From UBA2272 sp034368805 (GTDB lineage: Bacteria; Actinomycetota; Coriobacteriia; Anaerosomatales; Anaerosomataceae), in the NCBI GenBank assembly GCA_034368805.1, contig JAXMLJ010000044.1:1-64000 (forward strand): a stretch of DNA of 64,000 nt. The letters run 5' to 3'. This document shows, one piece after another, positions 17,807-25,982 of the stretch. The position numbers were made by a program, and so were the translations under genes. Numbering within the stretch: position 1 is the stretch's first letter; each line of letters opens with the position of its first letter. The notes beneath the pieces are model-generated. The model was given only the letters and a program-made list of their open reading frames with translations. It made no database searches and had not been told where the DNA came from.

Positions 17807-18466
17807 ATGCGCCCGACACCGAAGCAGCTGCTGTTCATCATCGGCATCGCCGTCGTCGCACTCGCGTTCATCGTGACACAGACGATGATCAAAGATGCGC
17901 CCGGCAGCGTCAGCCGCGCCGGCGACGTCATCACGCGCGTGGTGACCGCAGCCGACCCCGACACCTCCGCCGAGTATCCTTTGCGACTTCTGGAGGGCGA
18001 CGACGCCGACCACGAGTCGACGCACATCTTCCAGTCGCTCGACGGGATCCAGGGCGTCACCACGGCGTCGCTCGATATCGCGAGTCTGGCGCTCACCGTC
18101 GCGTACGACTCATCGATCGTGTCCGAGGGCATCATCCGCAGCGCACTCGCCTCCTCGGGCTACCTCGCGATGACCGCCGCCGACGCCACACCGATGGAAC
18201 TCGCAGAAGACGGCAGCGTCCAGCGCATCGAGATCGTTGACGACCACGGCTTCAAGCCGGCCTTCATCCGCGCGAAGAGCGGCGTCCCGGCCGAGATCGT
18301 CTTCGGGCCCGGCACCGAGTGCCGTGTCTCGATCAAGTTCCCGCAACTCGGCATAGAAGCGGACATCTCGCAGGGTGCGACCGTACAGTTGCCGGCGCTG
18401 GAGCCCGGAACGTACGACCTTTTCTGCGGCGGCGACGGCAGCGAGGGTTCGATCGTCGTCGAGTAG
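17807..18466 (+). CDS. Membrane-anchored HMA-like plus cupredoxin-like protein
   Basis: Protein of 219 residues. Residues 8-27 form a signal or anchor helix (LLFIIGIAVVALAFIVTQT). Residues 60-125 resemble a heavy-metal-associated fold (HIFQSLDGIQGVTTASLDI ... SSGYLAM) but without the CxxC metal site. Residues 140-219 resemble the EfeO-type cupredoxin domain (CRVSIKFPQLGIEADISQG ... GTYDLFCGGDGSEGSIVV). The usual CGM.M copper or redox ligands after the second Cys are replaced by CGGDGSEG. Metal handling outside the membrane is plausible but the sites look eroded. ATG at 17807 has AGGAG six bases upstream. Confidence 0.7.
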   Translation: MRPTPKQLLFIIGIAVVALAFIVTQTMIKDAPGSVSRAGDVITRVVTAADPDTSAEYPLRLLEGDDADHESTHIFQSLDGIQGVTTASLDIASLALTVAYDSSIVSEGIIRSALASSGYLAMTAADATPMELAEDGSVQRIEIVDDHGFKPAFIRAKSGVPAEIVFGPGTECRVSIKFPQLGIEADISQGATVQLPALEPGTYDLFCGGDGSEGSIVVE

Positions 18467-18474
18467 CACAGGAC

Positions 18475-21400
18475 CTACGGGATACCGGCCGCCGACTTGG
18501 CGGCCGTGAAGACTGCCGACGAGACCGCACCGTCACCGCCGATCACGTAGAGCGTGTCGATCTTCGACTTGTTCGTCGAGATCTTCGCGTAGGCTTCTGC
18601 CCGCAGCGCCGTGGGTGTCGTGAGCAGCATGACGCCGTTCCATGCGCCAAGCATCGCGCCACCGGCAAGCGCATCGGGGAAGTTCTCCCCCGTCGCCAGA
18701 CCGACACCGTTCCAGCTCATGCCGGCATCCACACCGGCCTGGGCCACGAGGGCTGCGGTCTCGTAGCGGTTCGCCCCACCCTTGCGCAGTACGTTCCCGT
18801 CACCCAGGGCGAGCTCGAGCGAGTCCTCCACCGCCCCCGGCACCACGTTCACCCCTCCGAGGATGAGCGCACTCGTCGCGCCGGTCGGCAGATGGTACGC
18901 GCCCGTCGCGCGGTTCACCAGCACGATGGGCCGTCCGAGCGCGGCCGCAAGCGGCGAAGCCGCGGTGGCATCCGGGAAGTTGGCGCCTGTCGCCACGAGC
19001 ACGCCGCCCGTGTACGCCGGCCCGAGCTGCGCGATCGTCTCCTCTGCGATCGCCTGGGCCGTGGCGTAGCGGTCATCGCCTTTCAGGCGCTTGACGTTGC
19101 CTCCCACCAGGACCTTGAGCGCGTTCTCGACAGTGGCCGACACGGCACCCGTGCCGCCGAGTACGTACGCCTTCGTAGCACCGAGTCTGACGATCTCGTC
19201 GCGCACCGATGTTGGAAGCGCGCCGGGCGTTGTGAGCAACAACGGTCCGCCCACGGCGCCGGCAAGCGCACTGCCGCCGAGGGCGTCGGGCCAGTTGCTG
19301 CCCGTGGCGACCACAACGGTATCAGCCGTGGTGAACGCCCGTCTCGAGGCCTCGGCACTCGTGAGGTAGCGGTCGAGTCCCCACACTCTGAAGGCGCCCT
19401 TGGGGAGCGTGACAGCGATGTCCACCGTGGCGGCGTTGGAGACATCGGTGCCGTCGCTCGCGGTGTACGTGAAGCTGTCTGTGCCGATGAAGTCGGCGTC
19501 GGGCGTATACGTGAAACCGCCCGTGGACAAGAGCGTCACATCACCGTGGGCAGGATCGGTCAGCTTCTGGGCGCTCAGCGGATCGCTGTCGCCGTCTGTG
19601 TCGTTGACGAGCACGCCGGGCGCTGAAACGACGAGCGGCGTGTTGCGCGTGGCCGTGTACTCATCGGCAACGGCTACCGGCGCGGCGTTGGGAGCCTCGG
19701 CCGCCAGCGCAGAGGCCGCGTTGATGCGGCCCTCGGTCACGCATAGACCGGCAAGCGATGCCTTCTCGTCCACGGTGTCCATGATGAGGCCCTTGAGGTC
19801 GCCCCAGTCCCGCGAACCGTCTTGGGCCATGAGCAGCCCCGCCACCCCCGCGACGTGCGGTGTGGCCATGGATGTGCCGCTCTTGTAGCTATAGGCGTCA
19901 TCGTGATCCACCCAGGACACCCACGGTGAGCCCTCTGCGGGATCGAGATCGAAGACCTCCAAGTCGTCGATCCACACGCCGTCATATCCGGCTGCCGAGT
20001 CGATCACCCCGTCAGACCAGATGCCGAAGGAGAGGCGGACGGTCTGCCCGGCGTACGCACCGAGATCGAGACACCACTCCTCGAATCCCCCGTTGTCTCC
20101 CGTGGCCAGCTCGACCAGTGACCAGGTGCCGGTACCCGAGCCGTAGACCCAGACGTGTGCGTAGTCCCAGTCCGGCTCCACATCGTAGCGCCACTCGAAC
20201 CGCACGCCCGGGAAGTCCGTTCCGGACAGGTCGACGGATGTGACCTGGTCGACGTAGGCCTCCTCATCATTCGTATAGTCGAGATGGGCCACACTCGACG
20301 GCGCCGACGTGTAGGCTCCCGTGGTCAGCTCCCACGGCTTGTTGCTGTAGTCCGCAACGGTCCAGCCTGTGAGATCCGTGAACTCCGTGCTGTACAGCGT
20401 GTTGACGGTGGCGTCCGCCGAGATCGAGACCCGCCGGTCCCCGGGAACGGTGCTCAAGATCATCTCACCCGGAGCGAAGACGTCCACGCGGGTGGCGCCC
20501 CTGTTAGAGAACGAGGCCGGCAGGTCCTTGTTGCCGGTCGCTCCCACGGACAGGATGTTCGGCAGGTCGTAGCCGGCGGGGAAGAAGTACCACGACGAGT
20601 TGGCCGGCACGTAGTCCCCGCCAAGGATTCCACCCGGCCACGAGCCGTCGATGTCCTCGCCGTCGTTGTTGCCCGCAGCGAACACGAAGAGCTTGTCCAC
20701 TGCTGCGATGGCGTCGTACTCGGCCTGGTCGAACGGGTACCAGCCACCCCATGAGTTGCTCGAGAGGTGGGCACCGGCCGCATCGATGTACTCGAAGCAC
20801 TCGAGGACGTCGCTCGTGAGCCCGTTGCCATCGGCGTCGAGCATCTTGACGGCCATGATCGAGACGTCCCAGTTCACACCTGTGACACCGAGCCCGTTGT
20901 CTCCGACCCCGCCGATGGTGCCCGCGCAGTGCGTGCCGTGGCCGTTATCGTCCATGGGATCACCGTCGCCATTGACGGCATCCCAGCCGTGCACGTCATC
21001 GACGTACCCATTCCCGTCGTCATCGATGCCGTTGTCGGGGATCTCACCGGGGTTCACCCACATGTTGGCGGCAAGGTCCGGGTGCTCGTAGTCCACACCC
21101 GTGTCAACCACGGCGATGATGACGTCCGAGGAGCCGGTGGTACGGTCCCACGCTTCCGGCGCGTCGATGTCGGCATCGGCCGTGCCACCGTTCTGACCCG
21201 TGTTGTGCAACCCCCACAGCTCGCCGAAGCCGGGGTCATCCGGCATCGCTGTGATCGTCTTGATGTAGTTGGGCTGTGCGTAGATGACACCCGGCATCGC
21301 CTCGTACGCCGCGACCGCCTCCTCGACGCTCGTGCCCGGCCGCAGCCTGGCCAGATGCAGGCCGTCGACGATCGAGTACGTGCGTGCGACCCGCGACCCG

Positions 21401-21669
21401 ACCCTCGCATGCGCGGCACCTGCCGAGGTCGCCGAGACGCCGCGGTCGAACCTGACGAGCACCTCACCCTCGGCAAAGCGAGCCTCGGGCACCCGGCCTA
21501 CCGCTCCCGCGTCTTCCGCGAGCCGAACGGCGCGCGATGTGCGATCGGCGAGCGGGACCTTCCGCCCGAGTGGCGCCGTCGCCCCCGCCGACGCAGGCAG
21601 TGATAGCGCCACGAGCGCTATCGCCACAAGGAGAGAGACATGCCTTCTGCGTACCGGTACGGACACCAT
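18475..21669 (-). CDS. Secreted subtilase (S8) with jelly-roll insertion and three CWB2 repeats
   Basis: Cell-wall-bound serine protease of 1064 residues. Order: signal peptide (1-30), fervidolysin-type propeptide (to about 150), then the S8 catalytic domain with Asp near 188 (AVVDTGVDYEHP), His near 245 (NGHGTHCAG) and Ser near 599 (SGTSMATPHVAG). Between His and Ser, at about 410-580, sits an extra beta-sandwich (YSTEFTDLTGW ... GVWIDDLEVFDL) like those in immune-inhibitor-type proteases. Next comes a cadherin-like Big_9 domain (about 655-755), then three CWB2 repeats (GLDRYLTSAEA, GDDRYATAQAI, GANRYETAALV). ATG at 21669 follows GAGGAG. It probably degrades proteins at the cell surface. Confidence 0.92.
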   Translation of the reverse strand: MVSVPVRRRHVSLLVAIALVALSLPASAGATAPLGRKVPLADRTSRAVRLAEDAGAVGRVPEARFAEGEVLVRFDRGVSATSAGAAHARVGSRVARTYSIVDGLHLARLRPGTSVEEAVAAYEAMPGVIYAQPNYIKTITAMPDDPGFGELWGLHNTGQNGGTADADIDAPEAWDRTTGSSDVIIAVVDTGVDYEHPDLAANMWVNPGEIPDNGIDDDGNGYVDDVHGWDAVNGDGDPMDDNGHGTHCAGTIGGVGDNGLGVTGVNWDVSIMAVKMLDADGNGLTSDVLECFEYIDAAGAHLSSNSWGGWYPFDQAEYDAIAAVDKLFVFAAGNNDGEDIDGSWPGGILGGDYVPANSSWYFFPAGYDLPNILSVGATGNKDLPASFSNRGATRVDVFAPGEMILSTVPGDRRVSISADATVNTLYSTEFTDLTGWTVADYSNKPWELTTGAYTSAPSSVAHLDYTNDEEAYVDQVTSVDLSGTDFPGVRFEWRYDVEPDWDYAHVWVYGSGTGTWSLVELATGDNGGFEEWCLDLGAYAGQTVRLSFGIWSDGVIDSAAGYDGVWIDDLEVFDLDPAEGSPWVSWVDHDDAYSYKSGTSMATPHVAGVAGLLMAQDGSRDWGDLKGLIMDTVDEKASLAGLCVTEGRINAASALAAEAPNAAPVAVADEYTATRNTPLVVSAPGVLVNDTDGDSDPLSAQKLTDPAHGDVTLLSTGGFTYTPDADFIGTDSFTYTASDGTDVSNAATVDIAVTLPKGAFRVWGLDRYLTSAEASRRAFTTADTVVVATGSNWPDALGGSALAGAVGGPLLLTTPGALPTSVRDEIVRLGATKAYVLGGTGAVSATVENALKVLVGGNVKRLKGDDRYATAQAIAEETIAQLGPAYTGGVLVATGANFPDATAASPLAAALGRPIVLVNRATGAYHLPTGATSALILGGVNVVPGAVEDSLELALGDGNVLRKGGANRYETAALVAQAGVDAGMSWNGVGLATGENFPDALAGGAMLGAWNGVMLLTTPTALRAEAYAKISTNKSKIDTLYVIGGDGAVSSAVFTAAKSAAGIP

Positions 21670-21692
21670 GGTGTACTCCTCGTCAGCCTCCG

Positions 21693-21709
21693 GTGTCTCC
21701 GGGGGCGTC
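21693..21709 (-). promoter_or_regulatory. 5' leader motif shared with the phospholipase C gene
   Basis: On the minus strand GACGCCCCCGG is followed by two bases and ACAC, 23 bases before the subtilase ATG. The leader of the phospholipase C gene has the same pattern at 33526-33542 (15 of 17 identical). A hairpin with 7-base arms and one mismatch covers it here. Confidence 0.35.
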
Positions 21710-21851
21710 CGGCTACCCGCCGATGTTGATGCTGATAGTGGTATCGGTGATATGTCCCCGGGGCTCAACCAACAGTGTCAACGACGTCGTGGCCCGGAAG
21801 CCAGGTTGAGACCGTCGTACCAGCGACGTCCGTACCAGACCTTGACAGAAC

Positions 21852-22649
21852 CTAACCCCGTTCCCACCGCTCGAGCCACCAGGTGACCGAGCGGTTCATC
21901 TCCCGCATGAACGCCGACGCGAACTTGCGCCGGTAGACGCCTTGCGGATAGTCAACCGCGCCCTCCGGCAACCCGTGAGGGGCGTGCAGGGCCGCGAGGT
22001 CGCAAGCGGCCTCGGTCAGCTCGGCCGGTGTCAGACGTCGGTACCGATCCGTGTGGACGAGACGCTTCCCGTAGTGCTCGATGGGCTCCTGCGGTGCACG
22101 CGGCCTGCCGAAGCACACCATCGCGATAGGCAGCGTGTGCGGTGGCAGCTCGAGCAGCCGGGCCACCTCTTCGCCGTTCTCCAGGATGTCGCCGATGTAG
22201 CACGAGCCTATGCCGAGCGACTCGGCGGCGATCACGGCGTTCTGTGCGGCGATGAGGGCGTCGGAACACGCGAGGAGGAGGTCGCCGGGGCACACGCCCC
22301 GGCGATGCTCCACATCTTCCATCTCGTAGGCGCCGCCTGCGACGAACAGGTCGGTCCATTTCTGGTAGTCCGCCACGAAGACGAGCACCCACGGCGCCTG
22401 TGCGATGAACGGCTGATCGTCGCACAGGACCGCGAGGCGATCCTTGAGCGCCTGATCCTCGATCTCGATGATCGTGTAGAGCACCATGTTGCCACCGGTG
22501 GGCGCCCTGACCGCCGCATGCGCGATGGCCTGCTTCTCGTCGGTGGTGAGCGGCGAGGGGCCGTAGACCCGCGTGGACCGCCGCGCGTAGAGCAGCTCGA
22601 GCGTCTCGTTGAGAAGCGTCCCCGGCTCCGATGCGCCTCGCACGCCCAC
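21852..22649 (-). CDS. Nitroreductase-family FMN protein
   Basis: Flavin oxidoreductase of about 265 residues. The N-terminal FMN-phosphate-binding region ARRSTRVYGPSPLTTDEKQA and the GIGSCYIGDILENGEEVARL segment are typical of the family. The middle carries CPGDLLLACSDALIAAQNAV. The substrate is unknown; the family reduces nitroaromatics, quinones or flavins. GTG at 22649 overlaps the arcA stop by one base (TAGTG); GTG at 22643 is an alternative. It is therefore probably translated from the arcA transcript, although a metabolic link to arginine breakdown is not obvious. Confidence 0.82.
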   Translation of the reverse strand: MGVRGASEPGTLLNETLELLYARRSTRVYGPSPLTTDEKQAIAHAAVRAPTGGNMVLYTIIEIEDQALKDRLAVLCDDQPFIAQAPWVLVFVADYQKWTDLFVAGGAYEMEDVEHRRGVCPGDLLLACSDALIAAQNAVIAAESLGIGSCYIGDILENGEEVARLLELPPHTLPIAMVCFGRPRAPQEPIEHYGKRLVHTDRYRRLTPAELTEAACDLAALHAPHGLPEGAVDYPQGVYRRKFASAFMREMNRSVTWWLERWERG

Positions 22650-23917
22650 TACAGGGCGTCCCGTACGATCGGGCACGTCATGCAGTGGCCGCCGCCGCGC
22701 CCTTTGCCGAGCTCGGTCCCCTCGATCTCGAGTACCTCGATGCCCGCCTCTCGCAGCTTCGCGTTGGTGCCCACGTTCTTCTCGTACGCGATCACCACGC
22801 CCGGCTCTACCGCCACCACGTTATTGGCGTCGTCCCACTGCTCGCGCGCGGACTGGAAGCTATCGCCTCCGGTCTCGACCACGCGGAGCGTCTCGAGCTC
22901 GAGCGCATCGGCAACGGCCTCGAGCAGGCCCCGCTCCTCGGTGATGTCGAACGAATCGGTGCGCTCGCCGGGCCGCACGCTGTAGACGAGCATGTCTCCG
23001 ATGACCGGCGGGTAGAGTGTGACCGCGTCGCGGTCGAGCATGGTGAACACCGTGTCGAGGTGCATGTACGCCCTCTCCTGTGCCATCCGGCAGACGATCA
23101 CCCGGTCCGCCTCGCCGGCGGAGAACAGCGCCGAGGCGACGTGTTCCACCATGCGCCCTGTCGAGCGCTCGCCGAGGCCGACGAGCACCGTCCTGTTGCC
23201 GATCGGCATTATGTCGCCGCCCTCGAGCGACGCGCCCTGACTGAAGTCCTCGAGTGCGAAGCGCGACGTGTCGCCGGTGGGCGGGTGCCAGAAGTGGAAT
23301 CGCGCCCCGGCGAACCTCGGGTGGTAGCGGTAGATCAGCGAGACGTTGACGACCTCCATGCGACGCGCCGCCCAGAACAGCGGCGGAAGGACGACGCCGC
23401 TGAACAGCCACGCGCTCGAATCCCGGGTGAACAGCGTGTTGGGCAGCGGCGGCAGCACGAAGCCGTCGGGATCCGAGAGCACCGCGCCGAGCGAGCGACG
23501 GGCGAGCGCTGCCAGGTCGAACCCTTCGAGCTCGCGCACGAGCAGTCCGCCGATGAGCACGGATGCCAGGTGCGTCGGCTCGAGATCGTGCAGGTAGCTG
23601 CGGAGCTCGGTCACGAGCGACAGGCCGACCGAGTACGACGAGACCGCGTTGCCGATCGCCTCGGCGCGCGCCTCGACCGAGTGCGCGAGCGCCTCGGCGA
23701 GCAGCTCCTCGAGGTAGAGCACCTCGACGCCCCGCGAACGCAGCAGCGCAACGAACGCATCGTGCTCGGCCTGCGCGCGCTCGACCCACACGACATCGTC
23801 AAAGAGGAACTCGCTGCGGTTGGCAGGTGTCAGGCGCTCGAGGCCGATACCGGGCCGGTGGACGAGCACGGTTCTGAGCGTGCCGATCTCGGAGTGCACG
23901 CCGGGCGTGATGATCAT
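22649..23917 (-). CDS. arcA: Arginine deiminase
   Basis: Hydrolyses L-arginine to citrulline and ammonia, the first step of the arginine deiminase pathway. The 422 residues match the family. Conserved parts: NTLFTRDSSAW, LEGGDIMPIGNRTVLVGLGERS, HLDTVFTMLD and the C-terminal GRGGGHCMTCPIVR with the nucleophilic Cys. Asp and His partners are present in the expected places. ATG at 23917 follows GGAGGAG with standard spacing. The carbamate kinase gene lies 5 kb downstream on the same strand; ornithine carbamoyltransferase and the arginine/ornithine antiporter are not in the window. Confidence 0.95.
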   Translation of the reverse strand: MIITPGVHSEIGTLRTVLVHRPGIGLERLTPANRSEFLFDDVVWVERAQAEHDAFVALLRSRGVEVLYLEELLAEALAHSVEARAEAIGNAVSSYSVGLSLVTELRSYLHDLEPTHLASVLIGGLLVRELEGFDLAALARRSLGAVLSDPDGFVLPPLPNTLFTRDSSAWLFSGVVLPPLFWAARRMEVVNVSLIYRYHPRFAGARFHFWHPPTGDTSRFALEDFSQGASLEGGDIMPIGNRTVLVGLGERSTGRMVEHVASALFSAGEADRVIVCRMAQERAYMHLDTVFTMLDRDAVTLYPPVIGDMLVYSVRPGERTDSFDITEERGLLEAVADALELETLRVVETGGDSFQSAREQWDDANNVVAVEPGVVIAYEKNVGTNAKLREAGIEVLEIEGTELGKGRGGGHCMTCPIVRDAL

Positions 23918-24113
23918 ACTGTCTCCTCCTCGCATGACGCGTTCGCGCACCCTGTATCATGCCATGCCGCACGCCATGTGGCAGGCGACGTGCAGAGACC
24001 ACGCCGTCGGGGCTTGCCAGCCCGTAGCTGTTGAGAGGACACTGCCCCACAGGACTGATGCCCCTCAAGCCCCCGCTGCCGACAGCCGCTCGCGAAGCGC
24101 GCTCAGATCCGGC

Positions 24114-24527
24114 GTGCAGACGCAGATAGTCTCCGCTGCCGCGATGTGGCTCATCGGCGCGTCGATCCTGCTCATCCGGGGGCTCGACTACATCCAGGGC
24201 CGCTCATGGCACGCGTGGGCGCTCGCGGTGGGTCTTTCGCTCGGCGTCCTCAAGTCGCGGTATCTGCTGGAGCGTGTGGCCGCCAAGGCGGTCGAGCGCA
24301 TCCGGACGCGTGGCCCCGCGTTCTTCCTGAGCTTCTTCTCGCTGCGCTCGTGGGCGCTCGTCGCGCTCATGATGGGAGGCGGCATCTGGCTGCGGAGCCT
24401 TGTTGTGGCCGACGACCAGATCGGTGCGGGCATCATGGGTGCCGTGTACGTCGGCGTGGGGACCGCCCTCCTGCTCGCCGACCGGGTGTTCTGGCACGCG
24501 GCCTTCAGAAAGCCGCGACACGCTTAG
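24114..24527 (+). CDS. Small integral membrane protein of unknown function
   Basis: About 137 residues with three or four hydrophobic segments (MWLIGASILLIRGLDYI, WAWAL-like helix, SWALVALMMGGGIWL, IMGAVYVGVGTALLLAD) and a basic stretch between them. No family is recognised. The start is uncertain: GTG 24114 and ATG 24144 are in frame and neither has a convincing ribosome binding site. It is divergent from arcA with a gap of about 200 bases, in which no strong promoter is seen, and convergent with the TPM gene. Confidence 0.5.
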   Translation: MQTQIVSAAAMWLIGASILLIRGLDYIQGRSWHAWALAVGLSLGVLKSRYLLERVAAKAVERIRTRGPAFFLSFFSLRSWALVALMMGGGIWLRSLVVADDQIGAGIMGAVYVGVGTALLLADRVFWHAAFRKPRHA

Positions 24528-24555
24528 GGCCGTGCGCGTCGAGCCGCCGGTACCG

Positions 24556-25338
24556 CTACCAGCCCCGAGTCGCTCCGCCGCCGCCCGAACCTCCGCCACC
24601 GAAACCGCCGAAGCCGCCGCCGGACGAGCCACCGCCCCCGCTGCTCGAGCCGCCCCATGTGGACGGCGGGGGTGGCGTGAACCCTCCGCCAGAGCTGCTG
24701 CCCGAGCCGGGTGAGCCCCCGCCGCCTTTGAGCAGGCCTTTCTTTGCGGCCCAGATCAAGAACCCGATGATGCCGCCGACGGCTAGCAGTATGATCCACA
24801 GTCCGATGCCCGGGCCGGTGTTCGGCTCAGCGGCACCCTCGACCTCGGTCTCGTACTCGGCAGCCACCAGTCCGGCGAGCCGCGCGTGACCGGCCTCGAT
24901 ACCGCCTGCCATGTCGCCATCGCGGAAGCGCGGGATGACGTCCTCGTCGAGCACACGACCGGCAACCGGGTCGGGGATGGCCCCTTCGAGGCCGTAGCCG
25001 ACCTCGATCCGCACTTCGCGCTCGCTCACCGCGACGATCAGCAGCACGCCGTTGTCCAGGTCCTTCGCGCCGATACCAAGCTCGTCGAACAGACGCTCGG
25101 CGTAGTCCTCGATCGGCCGACCATCGAGCGAGGCGACGGTGACGACCGCGATCTGGGCACCGGGCGTCGAGGTCTCGATGCGTGCCGAGAGCGCTTCGAT
25201 GCGCGACTGGACGTCGGGCGGGATGATGCCCGCCTCGTCCATCACGTAGCCGGTGGCCTCGATGCCCGCGGCGGGAAGCGCGCACGCCACCGTGGCGGCA
25301 AACGCGAGGGCAAGCAGCAGCGATACGCGACGGGTCAT
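24556..25338 (-). CDS. TPM-domain (YgcG-like) secreted/membrane protein
   Basis: Protein of 260 residues: signal peptide (1-25), TPM domain (about 30-160: YVMDEAGIIPPDVQSRIEAL, TPGAQIAVVTV, DNGVLLIVAVSEREVRIEVG), one transmembrane helix (LWIILLAVGGIIGFLIWAA) and a C-terminal Gly/Ser/Pro-rich tail. TPM proteins commonly sit next to LemA genes, as here (22 bases apart, same strand). The cellular role is not settled; acid phosphatase activity was reported for plant relatives. The low-complexity tail is typical of the family. Confidence 0.88.
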   Translation of the reverse strand: MTRRVSLLLALAFAATVACALPAAGIEATGYVMDEAGIIPPDVQSRIEALSARIETSTPGAQIAVVTVASLDGRPIEDYAERLFDELGIGAKDLDNGVLLIVAVSEREVRIEVGYGLEGAIPDPVAGRVLDEDVIPRFRDGDMAGGIEAGHARLAGLVAAEYETEVEGAAEPNTGPGIGLWIILLAVGGIIGFLIWAAKKGLLKGGGGSPGSGSSSGGGFTPPPPSTWGGSSSGGGGSSGGGFGGFGGGGSGGGGATRGW

Positions 25339-25360
25339 GAGGCCTTACAACCTCCGCAGG

Positions 25361-25930
25361 CTACTCGTCGTTACCGAAGTCCACTTCGGGCGTCTCGCGG
25401 TCGGACTCGGAGATCTCGAAGAACTCGGCCTTCTCGAAGCCCATGATCGGCGCGATCAGGTTGGTCGGGAACGTGCGCACCGCGAGGTTGTAGTCGCGCA
25501 CGGTCTCGTTGTAGTCCTTGCGCGCCACGGAGATGCGGTTCTCAGTGCCGGAGAGCTCATCCATCAGCCGGATGAACGTCTGGTCGCTCTTGAGGTCGGG
25601 GTAGTTCTCGACGATGACGAGCAGTCTGCCGAGCGCGCCTGTGAGCTCGGCATCGGCCTCTGCTGCCTCCGCGGGAGATGCGGCGCCGGCGAGCCGCGCG
25701 CGGCTGTCGGCGATCGCGGTCATGATGTCCTTCTCCTGCGCGGCAAAGCCCCGTACCGTGTTCACAAGGTTGGGAATGAGGTCCGCCCGGCGCTTGAGTT
25801 GGTTATCGATCTGCGCCCACTGCGTCTCGACCTCGTTGTCGAGGTTCACCAGCCGGTTGTACGTGCCGATGAGCGACATCGCGATCACCGCGAGTACTAC
25901 CAGACCGATGACGATGCTCGACTTCTTCAT
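25361..25930 (-). CDS. LemA family protein
   Basis: Protein of 189 residues with one N-terminal transmembrane helix (IVIGLVVLAVIAMSLIGTY) and a long helical, coiled-coil-like outer part. The LemA signature is NRLVNLDNEVETQWAQIDNQ, then LKRRADLIPNLVNTVRGFAA, followed by ARKDYNETVRDYNLAVRTFP. ATG at 25930 follows GGGAGGGAG. It is paired with the TPM gene and probably lies in one operon with the peptidase, YqeY and VOC genes upstream. The molecular function is unknown. Confidence 0.92.
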   Translation of the reverse strand: MKKSSIVIGLVVLAVIAMSLIGTYNRLVNLDNEVETQWAQIDNQLKRRADLIPNLVNTVRGFAAQEKDIMTAIADSRARLAGAASPAEAAEADAELTGALGRLLVIVENYPDLKSDQTFIRLMDELSGTENRISVARKDYNETVRDYNLAVRTFPTNLIAPIMGFEKAEFFEISESDRETPEVDFGNDE

Positions 25931-25982
25931 TGCGGCTCCCTCCCGAGTGATACGCCCTAGGGTACAAGTGTGCCTAACGCGC

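Noticed and set aside
21670..21800. Cyclic-di-GMP or other riboswitch in the leader of the CWB2 subtilase
   Set aside because: Such switches often precede surface-protein genes, but the conserved core of the class I or II aptamers could not be found. Only a simple hairpin is visible.
22631..24034. A 467-codon plus-strand frame opposite arginine deiminase
   Set aside because: It is a mirror of arcA codon structure, with no ribosome binding site and no motif.
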